Source: Qipengyuania_C sp046254955 (GTDB taxonomy: Bacteria > Pseudomonadota > Alphaproteobacteria > Sphingomonadales > Sphingomonadaceae). From it: a DNA stretch of 64,000 bases. The DNA is taken from contig NZ_JBJXRG010000001.1 in the NCBI RefSeq assembly GCF_046254955.1, positions 248,001-312,000 on the forward strand, in the 5' to 3' direction. The stretch's first letter is position 1, and each line of letters begins with the position of its first letter. Made by a program: the position numbers and the translations under genes. Positions 35,686 to 44,895 of the stretch are shown here, piece after piece. The notes beneath the pieces are model-generated. The model searched no databases. It was not told the DNA's origin and saw nothing but the letters and a program-made list of their open reading frames with translations.

Positions 35686-38037
35686 TCAGAACCCGACGCG
35701 CAATGCGACGCCCCAGATACGAGGGTCGATGAGGAATGCGCTGCGGAAGCTGCCGACCAATTCGGAATTGACCTCCAGAAATGTGATGTCGTCCTGGTTA
35801 GTCACATTCTTGACGAATGCAGTCAGATCCCAATCGCGATCCTCAAGCGCGAATTTCACTGACAGGTCGAGCTGCTCCCAACCATCGACCCGGTCTGCAG
35901 GCACGTTGAATTCGCGACTGAAGAAGCCTGTCTGACTGTAGAAATCAACGCGCGGCCTGATCGTCCAGTTCGAACCTCCATTGAATGTATACTCGCCTGC
36001 GAGCTTGAGCGTCCGCGAGGGTGCGTTCGGTAGTTCATTGCCTTGGATGTCGAAGAATGTACCTCCGCGAGAGGGGTCGGAAGATTCGAATTGGCTTCTA
36101 ATCTCCGCATCGAGAAGCCCCAACGAACCCTCCAAACGCAAACCCGGGACCGGCTCCGCTACGGCTTCTAGTTCAAAGCCCTGCACACGCGAGGCCGGGA
36201 TGTTCACATTGGTCGCGAGCGTGCCTACGATGTTGCCGACGATCAAATCCGAATAATCATATCGGAAGATGGCGGCATTCAGTGTAAGTCGGTCATCGAG
36301 CAGTAGGTTCTTGCTACCCAGCTCATAGGAATTGATCGACTCACTATTGAATGTCGGATTGACCGCATTGCCCGGATTGAAGCCGCCGGATTTGAAGCCC
36401 TTCGAAAAAGTGAAATAGACGTTGTTCTGGGGCGTGGGCTGCCAGCTCACGCTTGCGCGGCCAGTCCAGTCATCGAACGTCGCTTCACCGAAAAATGATG
36501 GATTGAGCGCGATGAAGCCGCTGGCGGTCGTGATCGACTTCTTGTCCTTGGTGTAGCGCAGCCCGCCGAGAACGCTCAGCGTTGGGGATATGTCGTAATA
36601 CAGTTCGCCAAAAGCTGCATAGCTGCGAACGTCGGCGTCGTCCGTCTTGCCGCTGGCCGTGAAGCCGAAGGTCCGGTTCACCGGTAGGTAGGTCGTCACC
36701 TCGCCCGAGAAGTCAGCCCACAGGTAGTAGACTCCGGCGATAAAGTTCAGCGGGCCATCGAAGTCCGAACCAAGGCGCAATTCTTGACTGAACTGTTCGC
36801 GTTCGCCGAACGCCTCCTGCGCCGTACGATAGTCGGTCGTGGTGACAGTCTCGCCAGCCCGAAGGAAGTAAGTCAGCACCCCGTTGCCGTTGCCGTCATC
36901 GTTGATCGTCAGCGGGCCGAAAGCGGTCGCATAGGTGCCAGGCTCGAACGCATTGGGGCGTGTTCCCTGATCGAAATCGCGATAGGATTCGCTCTCGCCT
37001 TTGCGATAGCCCGTGACCGAAGTCAGCGTCAGCGCACCAAGTTCCTGGTTGATTTCAAGCGTCGCCAGAAAGTCTTCGTTATCCTGCAAGGGATCGATAT
37101 CGATCCTCACTTCGCGCAGACTTTCTGGATTATCAGAGAATGTATCGAGCCTTACGGCGGTACTCAGCAGACCAAAGTCGAGTGGCAGAAACGTCGGAAA
37201 GTCATTGTCCACGGTATCCGGTGCACACCCGAAAGTTGGATCGGGTGTGCACAGGCTCTTGACCGCGTTAGCGCGATTGGAGTTCTCGCTGAAATAGTTG
37301 AAGACTAGGTCAATCGTAGTCGAATCGGTCGGTTCGAAGCGCGTGCTAGAGCGCAGCGTGAACTGATCGCGCCCATCGATGCGGTTGCCCGTTTCGAGAT
37401 TGCGCGTGTAGCCGTCGCGATTGAGGACATGCGCGGAAAAACGCTGGTAGATGCCGTCGGCGATCGGAATATTGATCGCCCCTTCGGCGCGGCGACCGTT
37501 GAAATTTTCCAGCTGAACGTTGAGATAGCCTTCAAAGCGGTCGGTAGGACGCTTGTTCACGATATTGATAAGACCGCCGGTCGTGTTCCGACCGAACAAT
37601 GTGCCTTGCGGGCCGCGCAGGACTTCAATGCGCTCGAGGTCGAAGAACTCACCGAACGTGCTCCCCGCCTGCAGGAACACACCATTGATGAGCACGCCGA
37701 TGTTCGTATCGGCGCTCCCACCGAAACTTTGCGAGCCAACACCGCGGATCGTCAGATTGCGGTTGGCAGAGAGAATGACATTAGGCGCGTTGAACTGCAG
37801 ATCCTGCGAGTTCTCGATCCGCGCCGCTTCAAGATTTTCAGCAGTCAGCGCGGTGATGGCGATTGGCACATCCTGCACATCCTCCTCACGTAGCTGCGCG
37901 GTCACGATGATCACGTTTTGATCGTCAGACGCATCAGCACTTTCAGCTGCAACCTCCTGAGCGACAGATGGGGTCGCAGCCATGGCCGCGCTCAGCGCCA
38001 ACGCCGAGCAAAAGGTCTTAAGTTTTACAGATTTCAT
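35686..38037 (-). CDS. TonB-dependent receptor
   Basis: A 783-residue outer-membrane receptor. The ATG at 38037 is behind GGGAGG and opens a signal peptide (KTFCSALALSAAMAATPSVAQ). A TonB box-like VIIVTAQ is followed by a plug domain with NLTIRGVGSQSFGG and RIEVLRGPQGTLFGRNTTGG, the hallmark of the sphingomonad FpvA/CirA-type receptors. The barrel ends in the expected aromatic (ALRVGF). Substrate unknown. It converges with a TetR gene. The repeat flanking suggests it came in with its neighbours. Confidence 0.93.
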   Translation of the reverse strand: MKSVKLKTFCSALALSAAMAATPSVAQEVAAESADASDDQNVIIVTAQLREEDVQDVPIAITALTAENLEAARIENSQDLQFNAPNVILSANRNLTIRGVGSQSFGGSADTNIGVLINGVFLQAGSTFGEFFDLERIEVLRGPQGTLFGRNTTGGLINIVNKRPTDRFEGYLNVQLENFNGRRAEGAINIPIADGIYQRFSAHVLNRDGYTRNLETGNRIDGRDQFTLRSSTRFEPTDSTTIDLVFNYFSENSNRANAVKSLCTPDPTFGCAPDTVDNDFPTFLPLDFGLLSTAVRLDTFSDNPESLREVRIDIDPLQDNEDFLATLEINQELGALTLTSVTGYRKGESESYRDFDQGTRPNAFEPGTYATAFGPLTINDDGNGNGVLTYFLRAGETVTTTDYRTAQEAFGEREQFSQELRLGSDFDGPLNFIAGVYYLWADFSGEVTTYLPVNRTFGFTASGKTDDADVRSYAAFGELYYDISPTLSVLGGLRYTKDKKSITTASGFIALNPSFFGEATFDDWTGRASVSWQPTPQNNVYFTFSKGFKSGGFNPGNAVNPTFNSESINSYELGSKNLLLDDRLTLNAAIFRYDYSDLIVGNIVGTLATNVNIPASRVQGFELEAVAEPVPGLRLEGSLGLLDAEIRSQFESSDPSRGGTFFDIQGNELPNAPSRTLKLAGEYTFNGGSNWTIRPRVDFYSQTGFFSREFNVPADRVDGWEQLDLSVKFALEDRDWDLTAFVKNVTNQDDITFLEVNSELVGSFRSAFLIDPRIWGVALRVGF

Positions 38038-38040
38038 CAC

Positions 38041-38642
38041 GCTTCCTCCCTAGGGAAACGCGAATTGCACGAATTGGACAATTAGTCAATAAGGGCTCAT
38101 GACTCCCCCATTATCCAAGCTCAAAACTGCTCTTTTCTCGATGCTATTGGCTAATAGGTCAACAGAATTATCTGACAGTGGTAGCCGAGTAATCTTGTGT
38201 CAGCACCGCTCGGCTGTGAGATCAGATACCGCATAAATGGCCTCAATCGGGCCTGTTCCCACTCCCAAAATGAGAATTCCGTTCGGAACCGAAACGGCCT
38301 CCAAGGTTAACCTAAATCGCTTTATCAACTTGGCGGCGCGCCAATCACGCATCTCCAAGAAGCCCGACAGAGAAAACCGGCCAAACGGGTGTAAATTCTC
38401 TCTACAAGACGCTCTCTGTGGTACCGGATAACAGCCGAAACCCCGCAGAACTGCGTGGTTCTGCGGGCCATCTTCTCACATGTCAGGAATAGACCAGACT
38501 AGGTGGCGGTGGAGGCAGTCGAACCGAAACTCGTCTCCGCTAATGCGTCCGCTTTGCGCCCCAATGTAAGACGTAGCGCTCCGAGATATTAGTTCCCGAA
38601 AGCGGACGTTCTCCTTGGCCATTCCGGTCAAGGAGATTGATT
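38041..38642. other. 602-bp gap holding repeat copies and recombinase promoter
   Basis: No gene is supported before the recombinase. The first 400 bp are AT-richer than the neighbours and without motif. The second copy of the 67-bp repeat is at 38445-38511 and the 172-bp inverted repeat starts at 38549. Confidence 0.6.
38445..38511 (+). repeat. 67-bp dispersed repeat, copy 2
   Basis: Same length and orientation as 33254-33320, with about four in five bases identical, including the GCAGAAC/GTTCTGC hairpin and CATGTCAGGAA. It lies 38 bp before the 172-bp inverted repeat of the recombinase. Confidence 0.75.
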
Positions 38643-38720
38643 ATGACTTACTCGCAGTTTGATCCAGCGGCCCAAGGCCGCGTGCCCTGGAACTTCGGTG
38701 CCAAAATCGGGCCCAAGCGT
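38549..38720 (+). repeat. 172-bp inverted repeat, left copy
   Basis: This copy begins CCGCTTTGCGCCCCAAT, runs through AGCGGACGTTCTC and the AAGGAGA ribosome-binding site, and includes the first 26 codons of the recombinase. It aligns without gaps to 49622-49793 on the opposite strand. The two copies face each other across 11 kb. Confidence 0.85.
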
Positions 38721-39275
38721 CCGTTCAATCAGAAACAGATTTGGGCAGTCCGTTTCTTCCTCGACCGCGAGCGACGCGTTCGAGATCGAGCGCTCTTCGA
38801 TCTAGCCATTGATAGCAAGTTGCGCGGCTGTGATCTCGTCGAGCTCAAGATCGGTGACTTGGTATCAGGTCCAGATATTCGAAAGCGAGCAGCCATCACG
38901 CAGCGAAAGACTGGCAGGCCTGTTCAGTTTGAGATCGCAAAGGATGCGCGTGCAAGCCTGTTCGCTTGGCTTGAGCTTCGTGGTGGGTCGGTTGAAGATT
39001 ATGTCTTTCCAAGCCGCATTGATCACGCCCGGCATCTCAGTACACGCCAATATGCTCGACTGGTAGATGAGTGGGTGGAAGGGATCGGCCTCCGCACTGA
39101 GGGATATGGGACACATTCGCTTCGGCGAACGAAGGCTTCAATCATCTACAAAGCCACCGGCAACATCCGAGCGATCCAAATCTTGCTGGGTCATTCCAAG
39201 ATCGAGAACACGGTCCGCTACCTTGGCGTCGACATAGAAGATGCCCTCACCTTAGCAGAGAAGACGGAGATCTGA
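38643..39275 (+). CDS. small tyrosine recombinase/integrase
   Basis: A 210-residue tyrosine recombinase consisting of the catalytic domain after a short conserved N-terminus (FDPAAQGRVPWNFGAKIG). The active-site set is complete: Arg61 in SKLRGCDLVEL, Lys89, His158 and Arg161 in HSLRR, His184 in LLGHSKIENT and the nucleophile Tyr193 in VRYLGV. It lacks the usual SAM-like core-binding domain, as is known for a widespread family of short proteobacterial recombinases. ATG 38643 follows AGGAG by 7 bases. Its 5' end is repeated, inverted, at 49.7 kb. Confidence 0.92.
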   Translation: MTYSQFDPAAQGRVPWNFGAKIGPKRPFNQKQIWAVRFFLDRERRVRDRALFDLAIDSKLRGCDLVELKIGDLVSGPDIRKRAAITQRKTGRPVQFEIAKDARASLFAWLELRGGSVEDYVFPSRIDHARHLSTRQYARLVDEWVEGIGLRTEGYGTHSLRRTKASIIYKATGNIRAIQILLGHSKIENTVRYLGVDIEDALTLAEKTEI

Positions 39276-39365
39276 CCGTTGTTGGTGTTGGGCGCCAGCT
39301 CGCTATGGGCTGGCGTCCACTTCTCTCGGGTCTCGGATATCGCCAATAGTGGCTTATTGCCAATG

Positions 39366-40241
39366 TCAGGACTCAGCCGCCCTGCGGGCATCATCCATCA
39401 GTTGTTCAACCGATTTCTTGTAGCTCTCTGAAACCGGCACTTTGCTACCGTTTGACATCGTTAGCTCCGGCTTGCGTCCCTTGCGAGAATACTTCTGGAT
39501 CTCGCTTGTGACGACCCACCACGAACGATGAACCCGGAGTCCGCCGACAGTCTCCACTTCCTTCATCGCATCACGAAACCGCATGAGGATCATGGCTTCA
39601 CCGAGTTTCGTAACGACGCGAAGGTAGTGATCTTCCATCTGGAGATAGATCAGTTCGGTACCGACATGGTCCGGCAGGCGTGAGAAAAATAGCGCTTCGG
39701 GCTGGATTGTCGCGTCATCCGCCGAGGTATTCGTCGAGACACGGCGGCCCTTCACGAACATGACTAGGCCGATTGCGAGCGCCACTATGACCATCACCTG
39801 GAAGTAGAGGGCTAGGATGTCAGGCCAGTCCTTGCCTTCGTAGCCGGCAATTTCGGCGCGGATTGCATCGATCCCTTCGATCGGCAGGTCGTCTACATTC
39901 AGCAGGACCCAGTCGACACCGATGTCCAGCAGGTGGATAACCAATGTCATGGGTATCGTCGCAACGAGCATCAGGATCGCGGCGGAGGCCAGCACCGGCA
40001 CTTCCTGAAGCCAGTCAATCTGCCGCATTAGCTGGGCAGTGATTGGAAATATCGTCCCGCCAAATAGGCTGAGGGTGATGTACCAGTAGGTGAAGCGAAA
40101 CACGAAGGGCTGATCGAACGTCCCGAATGGCCCCAACATCGTAAGAACGATCGCCGCCCCAACATAGATTGCAGCGTGGATGCGAAATTCACGCCAATCC
40201 AACTCGGCCCAATAGTCGATAAAGTCGATAGCGCGTTTCAA
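39366..40241 (-). CDS. membrane-bound LytTR DNA-binding regulator
   Basis: A protein of about 291 residues with four hydrophobic segments in the N-terminal half (for example IYVGAAIVLTMLGPFGTF and LASAAILMLVATIPMTLV), a short linker and a C-terminal LytTR DNA-binding domain (residues about 185-285: LIYLQMEDHYLRVVTKLGEA, GLRVHRSWWVV, PVSESYKKSV). TM-LytTR proteins read a membrane signal and bind DNA directly. The start is taken as TTG 40241 with AGGAGG 12 bases upstream; no ATG fits. It is divergent from the MipA/OmpV gene across 264 bp and may control it. Confidence 0.8.
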   Translation of the reverse strand: MKRAIDFIDYWAELDWREFRIHAAIYVGAAIVLTMLGPFGTFDQPFVFRFTYWYITLSLFGGTIFPITAQLMRQIDWLQEVPVLASAAILMLVATIPMTLVIHLLDIGVDWVLLNVDDLPIEGIDAIRAEIAGYEGKDWPDILALYFQVMVIVALAIGLVMFVKGRRVSTNTSADDATIQPEALFFSRLPDHVGTELIYLQMEDHYLRVVTKLGEAMILMRFRDAMKEVETVGGLRVHRSWWVVTSEIQKYSRKGRKPELTMSNGSKVPVSESYKKSVEQLMDDARRAAES

Positions 40242-40505
40242 TTGCCCCCGATCCCTCCTGCGCGTCGACTCTATCCACCCTGCGAATCGTTGGCAACGGA
40301 AGCACTCTGGCCCCTGCAGAGAGATTTCGGCCTGCCAATTCGCGTATCGTGAGTCTGCAATGGACCGCTTTCGCGAACTCGGTCCCGCGATCCACGTAGT
40401 TCCAATTGTCTCAAAATTCCGGCTCGGGGAATGGCCCTGTTGACCGCGAGGGAGAACGATCTTTCCCAGCGGCGTAAGAAACAACTCAAAGCAGGAATAT
40501 CTACA

Positions 40506-41279
40506 ATGTACTATCCCAAACGTCTCATCACTGCGACCATGTGTGCTTACTGTGCATTTGCACTCAGCGGACCGGCCAAGGCCGAAGGCAAGGCTGAGAA
40601 TGACGACCACATCTCCGTCGGTGTCGGCGCTGTGATGGTCGAGGACCCTTTCATCGATTCGGACACACAAGCATATCCATTTCCTTACCTCTCTGTCCGC
40701 CAAGATGCTTTCTACATTGAGGGTGAGGAGATTGGCCTGACCTTTGACAAGAAACTCGGCGATATCAAACCGAGTATAGAATTGTTTGGTGCTGCCCGCA
40801 TCCGCGACGGACGTGATCGCGAGAAGGTCACAGCCGATGCCGGGGCCAGGCTCTCACTCGAAACCGACTTCGGCACCCTGAGCGCCGAATATCGCCGCGA
40901 CATCACCGACACTTTCAATGGTGGAGAAGCCATCGCCCGGTACAGCCTACCCATTTCCATGGGAAGGCTCACTGTCACTCCGGCTTTGCAGGCCACCTGG
41001 ATGGATCGGAAGACGACGAATTACCTGTATGGCATAACCGCGGCTCAGCAAGAAAAGATGATCGACGAGGGACGCGACGTAATCCTGCCGCTCTCTCAGA
41101 TTGATGACGATGCTCTCAATCTCGGCGGCGACCTGACGATAACGTTTGCGTTGAACGATCATCTCACCGCCTTTAGCGCGCTCAGCGGCACGTATCTCGA
41201 CAAGAGTATACGTAACAGCGCTGCCATCGACCAAGACTGGGAAGCCAACGCCGCATTCGGTCTTACCTACACCTTCTGA
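40506..41279 (+). CDS. MipA/OmpV family outer-membrane protein
   Basis: A 257-residue barrel protein. The ATG at 40506 is behind CAGGA and opens a signal peptide (TATMCAYCAFALSGPAKA). The mature part alternates short strands, with the family pattern of AYPFPYLSVR near the N-terminus, GARLSLETDFGTLS in the middle, and it ends WEANAAFGLTYTF with a terminal phenylalanine. MipA in E. coli scaffolds murein enzymes; most family members have no known role. Its divergent neighbour is the LytTR regulator. Confidence 0.85.
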   Translation: MYYPKRLITATMCAYCAFALSGPAKAEGKAENDDHISVGVGAVMVEDPFIDSDTQAYPFPYLSVRQDAFYIEGEEIGLTFDKKLGDIKPSIELFGAARIRDGRDREKVTADAGARLSLETDFGTLSAEYRRDITDTFNGGEAIARYSLPISMGRLTVTPALQATWMDRKTTNYLYGITAAQQEKMIDEGRDVILPLSQIDDDALNLGGDLTITFALNDHLTAFSALSGTYLDKSIRNSAAIDQDWEANAAFGLTYTF

Positions 41280-41349
41280 CGAGGTTCGATCGGGCCGGCG
41301 AGTTGTTCGGCCCGGTCTTACCCTGCAGCCAACCCCAGGTCTAAACGCC

Positions 41350-41976
41350 ATGAGCCATCTCGCGAAGATGCTGCGCCAGCTGTGCATGACTATAGGCGCA
41401 ATCATTCTCATCACCGGTCTTGCCATCACTTTGGCAAACTCGCTGCCCTATCTGTTCGGCGGAAGCGCTTATCGTGAGTTCTTCGGGGATCGAGACCCAT
41501 CCGGTAGTCGCAGTATTGTGTTGCTCCTGCACGTCGCTCCCGGAATTGTGGCGCTGCTCGTTGGGCCGTGGCAACTAGCGAAACTTGGGGCTCGCGTGCA
41601 TCGGTCGATCGGCCTGATCTATTGCTTCTGCGTATTGCTTAGCTCGGCAGGGTCGCTGGTTGTCGCCCCCTACGCAATTGGTGGTCCGGTCGCCTCCCTC
41701 GGGTTTGGCGTTCTGGGATTTGCCTGGCTTTCAGCTACACTTCTCGGATTACTTGCGATCGCGTTCTCGAGAGTTTCCGATCACAGGGAGTGGATGCTGC
41801 GTTCCTATGCGCTGACCTGCTCCGCGGTTGTGTTCCGGTTGGAGCTGGCTGCGCTGAATGGACTCCTGGGAATCGAGTTCGAGCGCGCCTACGCGTTCTC
41901 CGCATGGGCGTCATGGTTGCCGATGTTGGTTTTGGCGGAAGCGTGGATACGGTCTCATGGGACAGGTCGGAAATAG
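41350..41976 (+). CDS. DUF2306 family membrane protein
   Basis: A 208-residue protein with about six membrane segments. The family features are visible: LLHVAPGIVALLVGPWQ, VHRSIGLIYCFCVLL, the loop DHREWMLRSYALT followed by AVVFRL, and the end AYAFSAWASWLPMLVLAE. The function is unknown. It follows the MipA/OmpV gene by 70 bp, with a GGGCCG/CGGCCC hairpin between them (about 41286-41310). The 190 bp after it hold no supported gene. Confidence 0.85.
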   Translation: MSHLAKMLRQLCMTIGAIILITGLAITLANSLPYLFGGSAYREFFGDRDPSGSRSIVLLLHVAPGIVALLVGPWQLAKLGARVHRSIGLIYCFCVLLSSAGSLVVAPYAIGGPVASLGFGVLGFAWLSATLLGLLAIAFSRVSDHREWMLRSYALTCSAVVFRLELAALNGLLGIEFERAYAFSAWASWLPMLVLAEAWIRSHGTGRK

Positions 41977-42167
41977 GCCATGGTATTCGATCCTGATGAT
42001 GCGGTCGCGCGCCATTTTATCGCCTAAACGATGAGCGCGATCATATGTATCTCGCACGACTGCGCCTTTTGTGATTCGATCAGGCTGAAGAAACGCATCG
42101 CGTTACCACGCTAGAATCCGGTCTATTTCGGTCGAATATCCATCGGGGTGAGGGCGGTCCATCCGAA

Positions 42168-42627
42168 CTACAAGATGGCGAGCACGGCCGCTATGCCAAG
42201 AATGGCGGACAAGTTAACTTGGCGGCCGTCATATGGAGTGGATCGAACCCGGCCGACCCAGGCAATGCCAATCAAGGTGATGAGGCCAATCACCGGAAAG
42301 AATACGTCATCGGAGTCGATTGGCGGGGTGAAGGCCACAAGCCCCGCCCGTGAAGGCCGCCGCAATCGGGTTTGCGATCCGGACTGCCGATCTCGGCAAA
42401 ACGAACGGAGCGATAACCATCAGCAGCACCGCTTCGACAGCAAACCCTCCGTAAAGGAGCAACTCGTCAGTGACCTCCTGCCCGAACAACTCTCCCGCGA
42501 TCACCTGATCCAAATAACCGGGTGAAAGGAACTGGTGGATTTCCCTGAAGACTATGTTCAAGAGGAATAACACCCACAACATCGGCAGCAGCGTGCGTGG
42601 ACTAGGCGGTGTGCTTTCAAGCGACAT
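42168..42627 (-). pseudogene. DUF6326-like membrane protein, frameshifted
   Basis: Two overlapping minus-strand frames form one small membrane protein. The first (from 42627) has LLPMLWVLFLLNIVFREIHQ and ELLLYGGFAVEAVLLM, as in DUF6326 proteins, up to ANPIAAAFTG. The second continues with GLVAFTPPIDSDDVFFPVIG and ends at 42168 with a last membrane helix. The change of frame falls within the G-rich GGGCGGGG tract near 42340, so one base has probably been lost or gained. The whole would be about 150 residues with four helices. Confidence 0.65.
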
Positions 42628-42684
42628 GCGTGGGTCCTGTTTGGTATGAAATAATAGGGCGCGGAAACAAACTTGCTTTCCCGA

Positions 42685-42906
42685 TCACTCGATCTGGGAC
42701 GAAGGAGCGTCTGAAGGCGGCACGCTGATCTGGAAGGTGAGGAGAATAACCGCCTGAGGTTCCGGGCCGGCCGAAACGGTGGAGATTGTGGACTGGATAA
42801 CACCACTCAGCTCTGCAGCCGAATGTTGCCCGAACTGCGTCAGCAATCCGAGGGCGGCCACGAACGCGGCCACTTTCAGCCTCGGCAAGAGGTAGGATGA
42901 ATGCAT
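42685..42906 (-). CDS. possible small exported protein
   Basis: A 73-residue frame whose N-terminus looks like a signal peptide or membrane anchor (LKVAAFVAALGLLTQFG) followed by a hydrophilic, Ser/Pro-rich tail. There is no clear ribosome-binding site and no family I recognise. It lies on the same strand as, and 59 bp behind, the methyltransferase gene. It could be a real small gene or chance; overlapping frames are similar in length. Confidence 0.35.
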   Translation of the reverse strand: MHSSYLLPRLKVAAFVAALGLLTQFGQHSAAELSGVIQSTISTVSAGPEPQAVILLTFQISVPPSDAPSSQIE

Positions 42907-42965
42907 GGGAATAGCTTTCGTAGGAAGTACCGGGTTGAACAGAGCGACGGGTTCGCAAATCTCGA

Positions 42966-43613
42966 CTAAACGAGCGAGCGGCGTGCAATTATGAAGGGGT
43001 TGAACCGGTTCTTTCCGAAGTACTCGACCTGCTCGATCACGAACTCTGCGCGATCGAACTCTGCCTCGAGATCTGCGAGCGAAAGCTTCGTGACGCGAGG
43101 CGCAAATCCCAGCAAGGACAAGATCGTTACCATCGCCCTTATCATTGGATTCATGTGCTTCAGGCAGACCGTTTTTGTGATCAACAACCCGCCAGGTTTG
43201 AGTTGCTCGAACGCTTGCTCAAGCACGAGCGGCACATCGCTGACCAGGTGCAACAAGCTTGTCGCAAAGATCGCGTCAAAGGCTTCGGGGGCGATCATCT
43301 CGGCTGCGTCGGCCTGACGAAACTCAATATTGTCGGGCGCATTTTGGCCGAGCTTTGACCGGGCAATGCGGATCATCTCGCCGGAAACATCGGTTGCGGT
43401 GATATGTTCGACGGCTTGCGCGAGCAGCAGGGCCGTACCGCCTGTTCCGCATCCAAGTTCCAGGACCCGGTCGCTTGGGCGAAGCGACTGAAGGACGCAA
43501 TCCAACATCGCCCTGTATGCAGGCACGTCCTTAATTGGCTTGCCGGCGTATTTCGGGGCGATGCGGTCCCAGAATTGCGTGTCCGCTGGCGGGGAAGATA
43601 GATTGGTCGTCAC
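42966..43613 (-). CDS. class I SAM-dependent methyltransferase
   Basis: A 215-residue methyltransferase with the Rossmann-fold SAM site: motif I VLELGCGTGGTALLLAQ near residue 49, acidic loop ATDVSGEMI, motif for Asp-Ala at FRQADAAEM, and FATSLLHLVSD in place of motif IV. The C-terminal part (KNRFNPFIIARRS) does not point to a known substrate. It is divergent from a LysR regulator, which probably controls it. Confidence 0.88.
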   Translation of the reverse strand: MTTNLSSPPADTQFWDRIAPKYAGKPIKDVPAYRAMLDCVLQSLRPSDRVLELGCGTGGTALLLAQAVEHITATDVSGEMIRIARSKLGQNAPDNIEFRQADAAEMIAPEAFDAIFATSLLHLVSDVPLVLEQAFEQLKPGGLLITKTVCLKHMNPMIRAMVTILSLLGFAPRVTKLSLADLEAEFDRAEFVIEQVEYFGKNRFNPFIIARRSLV

Positions 43614-43740
43614 GCTTGTTTCCTTGGATGGCCCGGTCCCTCGTCTGGAATTCGGGTCGTTCGAATAATGTAACGACCAAATAACTATGCAATTTCGAAT
43701 GGGAATTGCGAAAATTATCCTAGCTGCTATGCATTAATGC

Positions 43741-44637
43741 ATGAATTGGGACGCTCTGTCTTTTGACTGGAATCAGGTTCGCGCGTTTCTCGCGACCGCT
43801 GAAGAGGGATCTTTCAGCGCGGCAGCTCGCGCGCTCAAGACCACTCAGCCGACCGTCGGGCGCCAAGTCGCTTCGCTCGAGGAGAGCCTCGGGCTCGCCC
43901 TCATCGAGCGAAGCGGCAGAGGCCTCGCTTTGACAGAGACAGGCTTGGATTTGCTCGAACACGTTCAAAGGATGGGAGATGCCGCCGCAAAGATATCGTT
44001 GGTTGCTGACGGGCAGTCCAGCGCGATCTCTGGCAAGGTCACGATCTCAGCAACCGACCTTATGTCCGCAGCTCTTCTTCCTGAGCTACTGGCCCCACTT
44101 CGAACAGAGGCGCCTGGGATCGCGCTCCACATCCTGCCGTCAAACGATCTCAGCAACCTGATGCGCCGCGAGGCCGACATCGCGATCCGACACGTGCGAC
44201 CCGAACAACCCGAGCTGATTGCTCGCCATATCGGTAATTTTCGCGCCAATCTTTACGCGGCCACCAGTTTGCTCGACGAGCGTGGCAGACCAGCAGGGCT
44301 GAGTGAGATAGCCACGTTGCCAATGGTTGGAGTTGCCGATCCGGAGCGGCTCATTGATCCGCTCAATCAAATGGGAATCCCCGTTACGGCCGATCACTTT
44401 GTGGCCTCCTCACCCAACGGGGGCGTAACGTGGGAGTTGGTCAAAGCGAGCTACGGTGCTTCAATGCTTCCTGAATTTCTGTGTGATGCGGAACCGGGAG
44501 TAGAGAGAGTCTATCCCGCGCTGCCTTCGATCGAGTTTCCCGTTTGGCTCGTCACGCATCGCGAACTGAAGACGAGCGGACGTATAAGGGTGGTTTTCGA
44601 TCTGCTTGCCGAAGGCCTCAGCAAAGCCGTGGGATGA
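43741..44637 (+). CDS. LysR-family transcriptional regulator
   Basis: A 298-residue LysR protein. The HTH spans residues about 9-67 (DWNQVRAFLATAEEGSFSAA, ALKTTQPTVGRQVASLE), followed by the periplasmic-binding-like effector domain (VTISATDLMSAALLPELLAP onwards). It is transcribed away from the methyltransferase gene with 127 bp between starts, the classical arrangement of a LysR gene and its target. The start codon is followed closely by the HTH, so no other start is needed. Confidence 0.92.
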   Translation: MNWDALSFDWNQVRAFLATAEEGSFSAAARALKTTQPTVGRQVASLEESLGLALIERSGRGLALTETGLDLLEHVQRMGDAAAKISLVADGQSSAISGKVTISATDLMSAALLPELLAPLRTEAPGIALHILPSNDLSNLMRREADIAIRHVRPEQPELIARHIGNFRANLYAATSLLDERGRPAGLSEIATLPMVGVADPERLIDPLNQMGIPVTADHFVASSPNGGVTWELVKASYGASMLPEFLCDAEPGVERVYPALPSIEFPVWLVTHRELKTSGRIRVVFDLLAEGLSKAVG

Positions 44638-44695
44638 AGAAACCGGACAGCTATTGCGCGGGGGACCGTAATCGGATCGAAAGCCGAACGGCAGC

Positions 44696-44795
44696 TTTCC
44701 GCCGCCCAATGACCGATAGCGGACAGTCCGCTTCCGGCCCAGTTCCAGACGTTGCGGCAACCAAACTAAGAATGACCGAAACTGGGCCGTGAGCG
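44696..44795. repeat. dispersed intergenic repeat with GCGGAC and ACTGGGCC cores
   Basis: This stretch carries inverted GCGGAC/GTCCGC and the string GGCCCAGTT followed 55 bp later by ACTGGGCC. The 15-mer AACTGGGCCGGAAGC reads here on the minus strand and again on the plus strand near 49815, so it is a multicopy element. No gene lies in the surrounding 258-bp gap. Confidence 0.55.
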
Positions 44796-44895
44796 GAATG
44801 TCGGCTTTTCTCTTTCGTTGCGAAAAAGCTGACGCTGCGTTCGAGATGTTCGCGCATCAATTGAGATCACATGTTGCAATTCAACTTAGGTCTGC

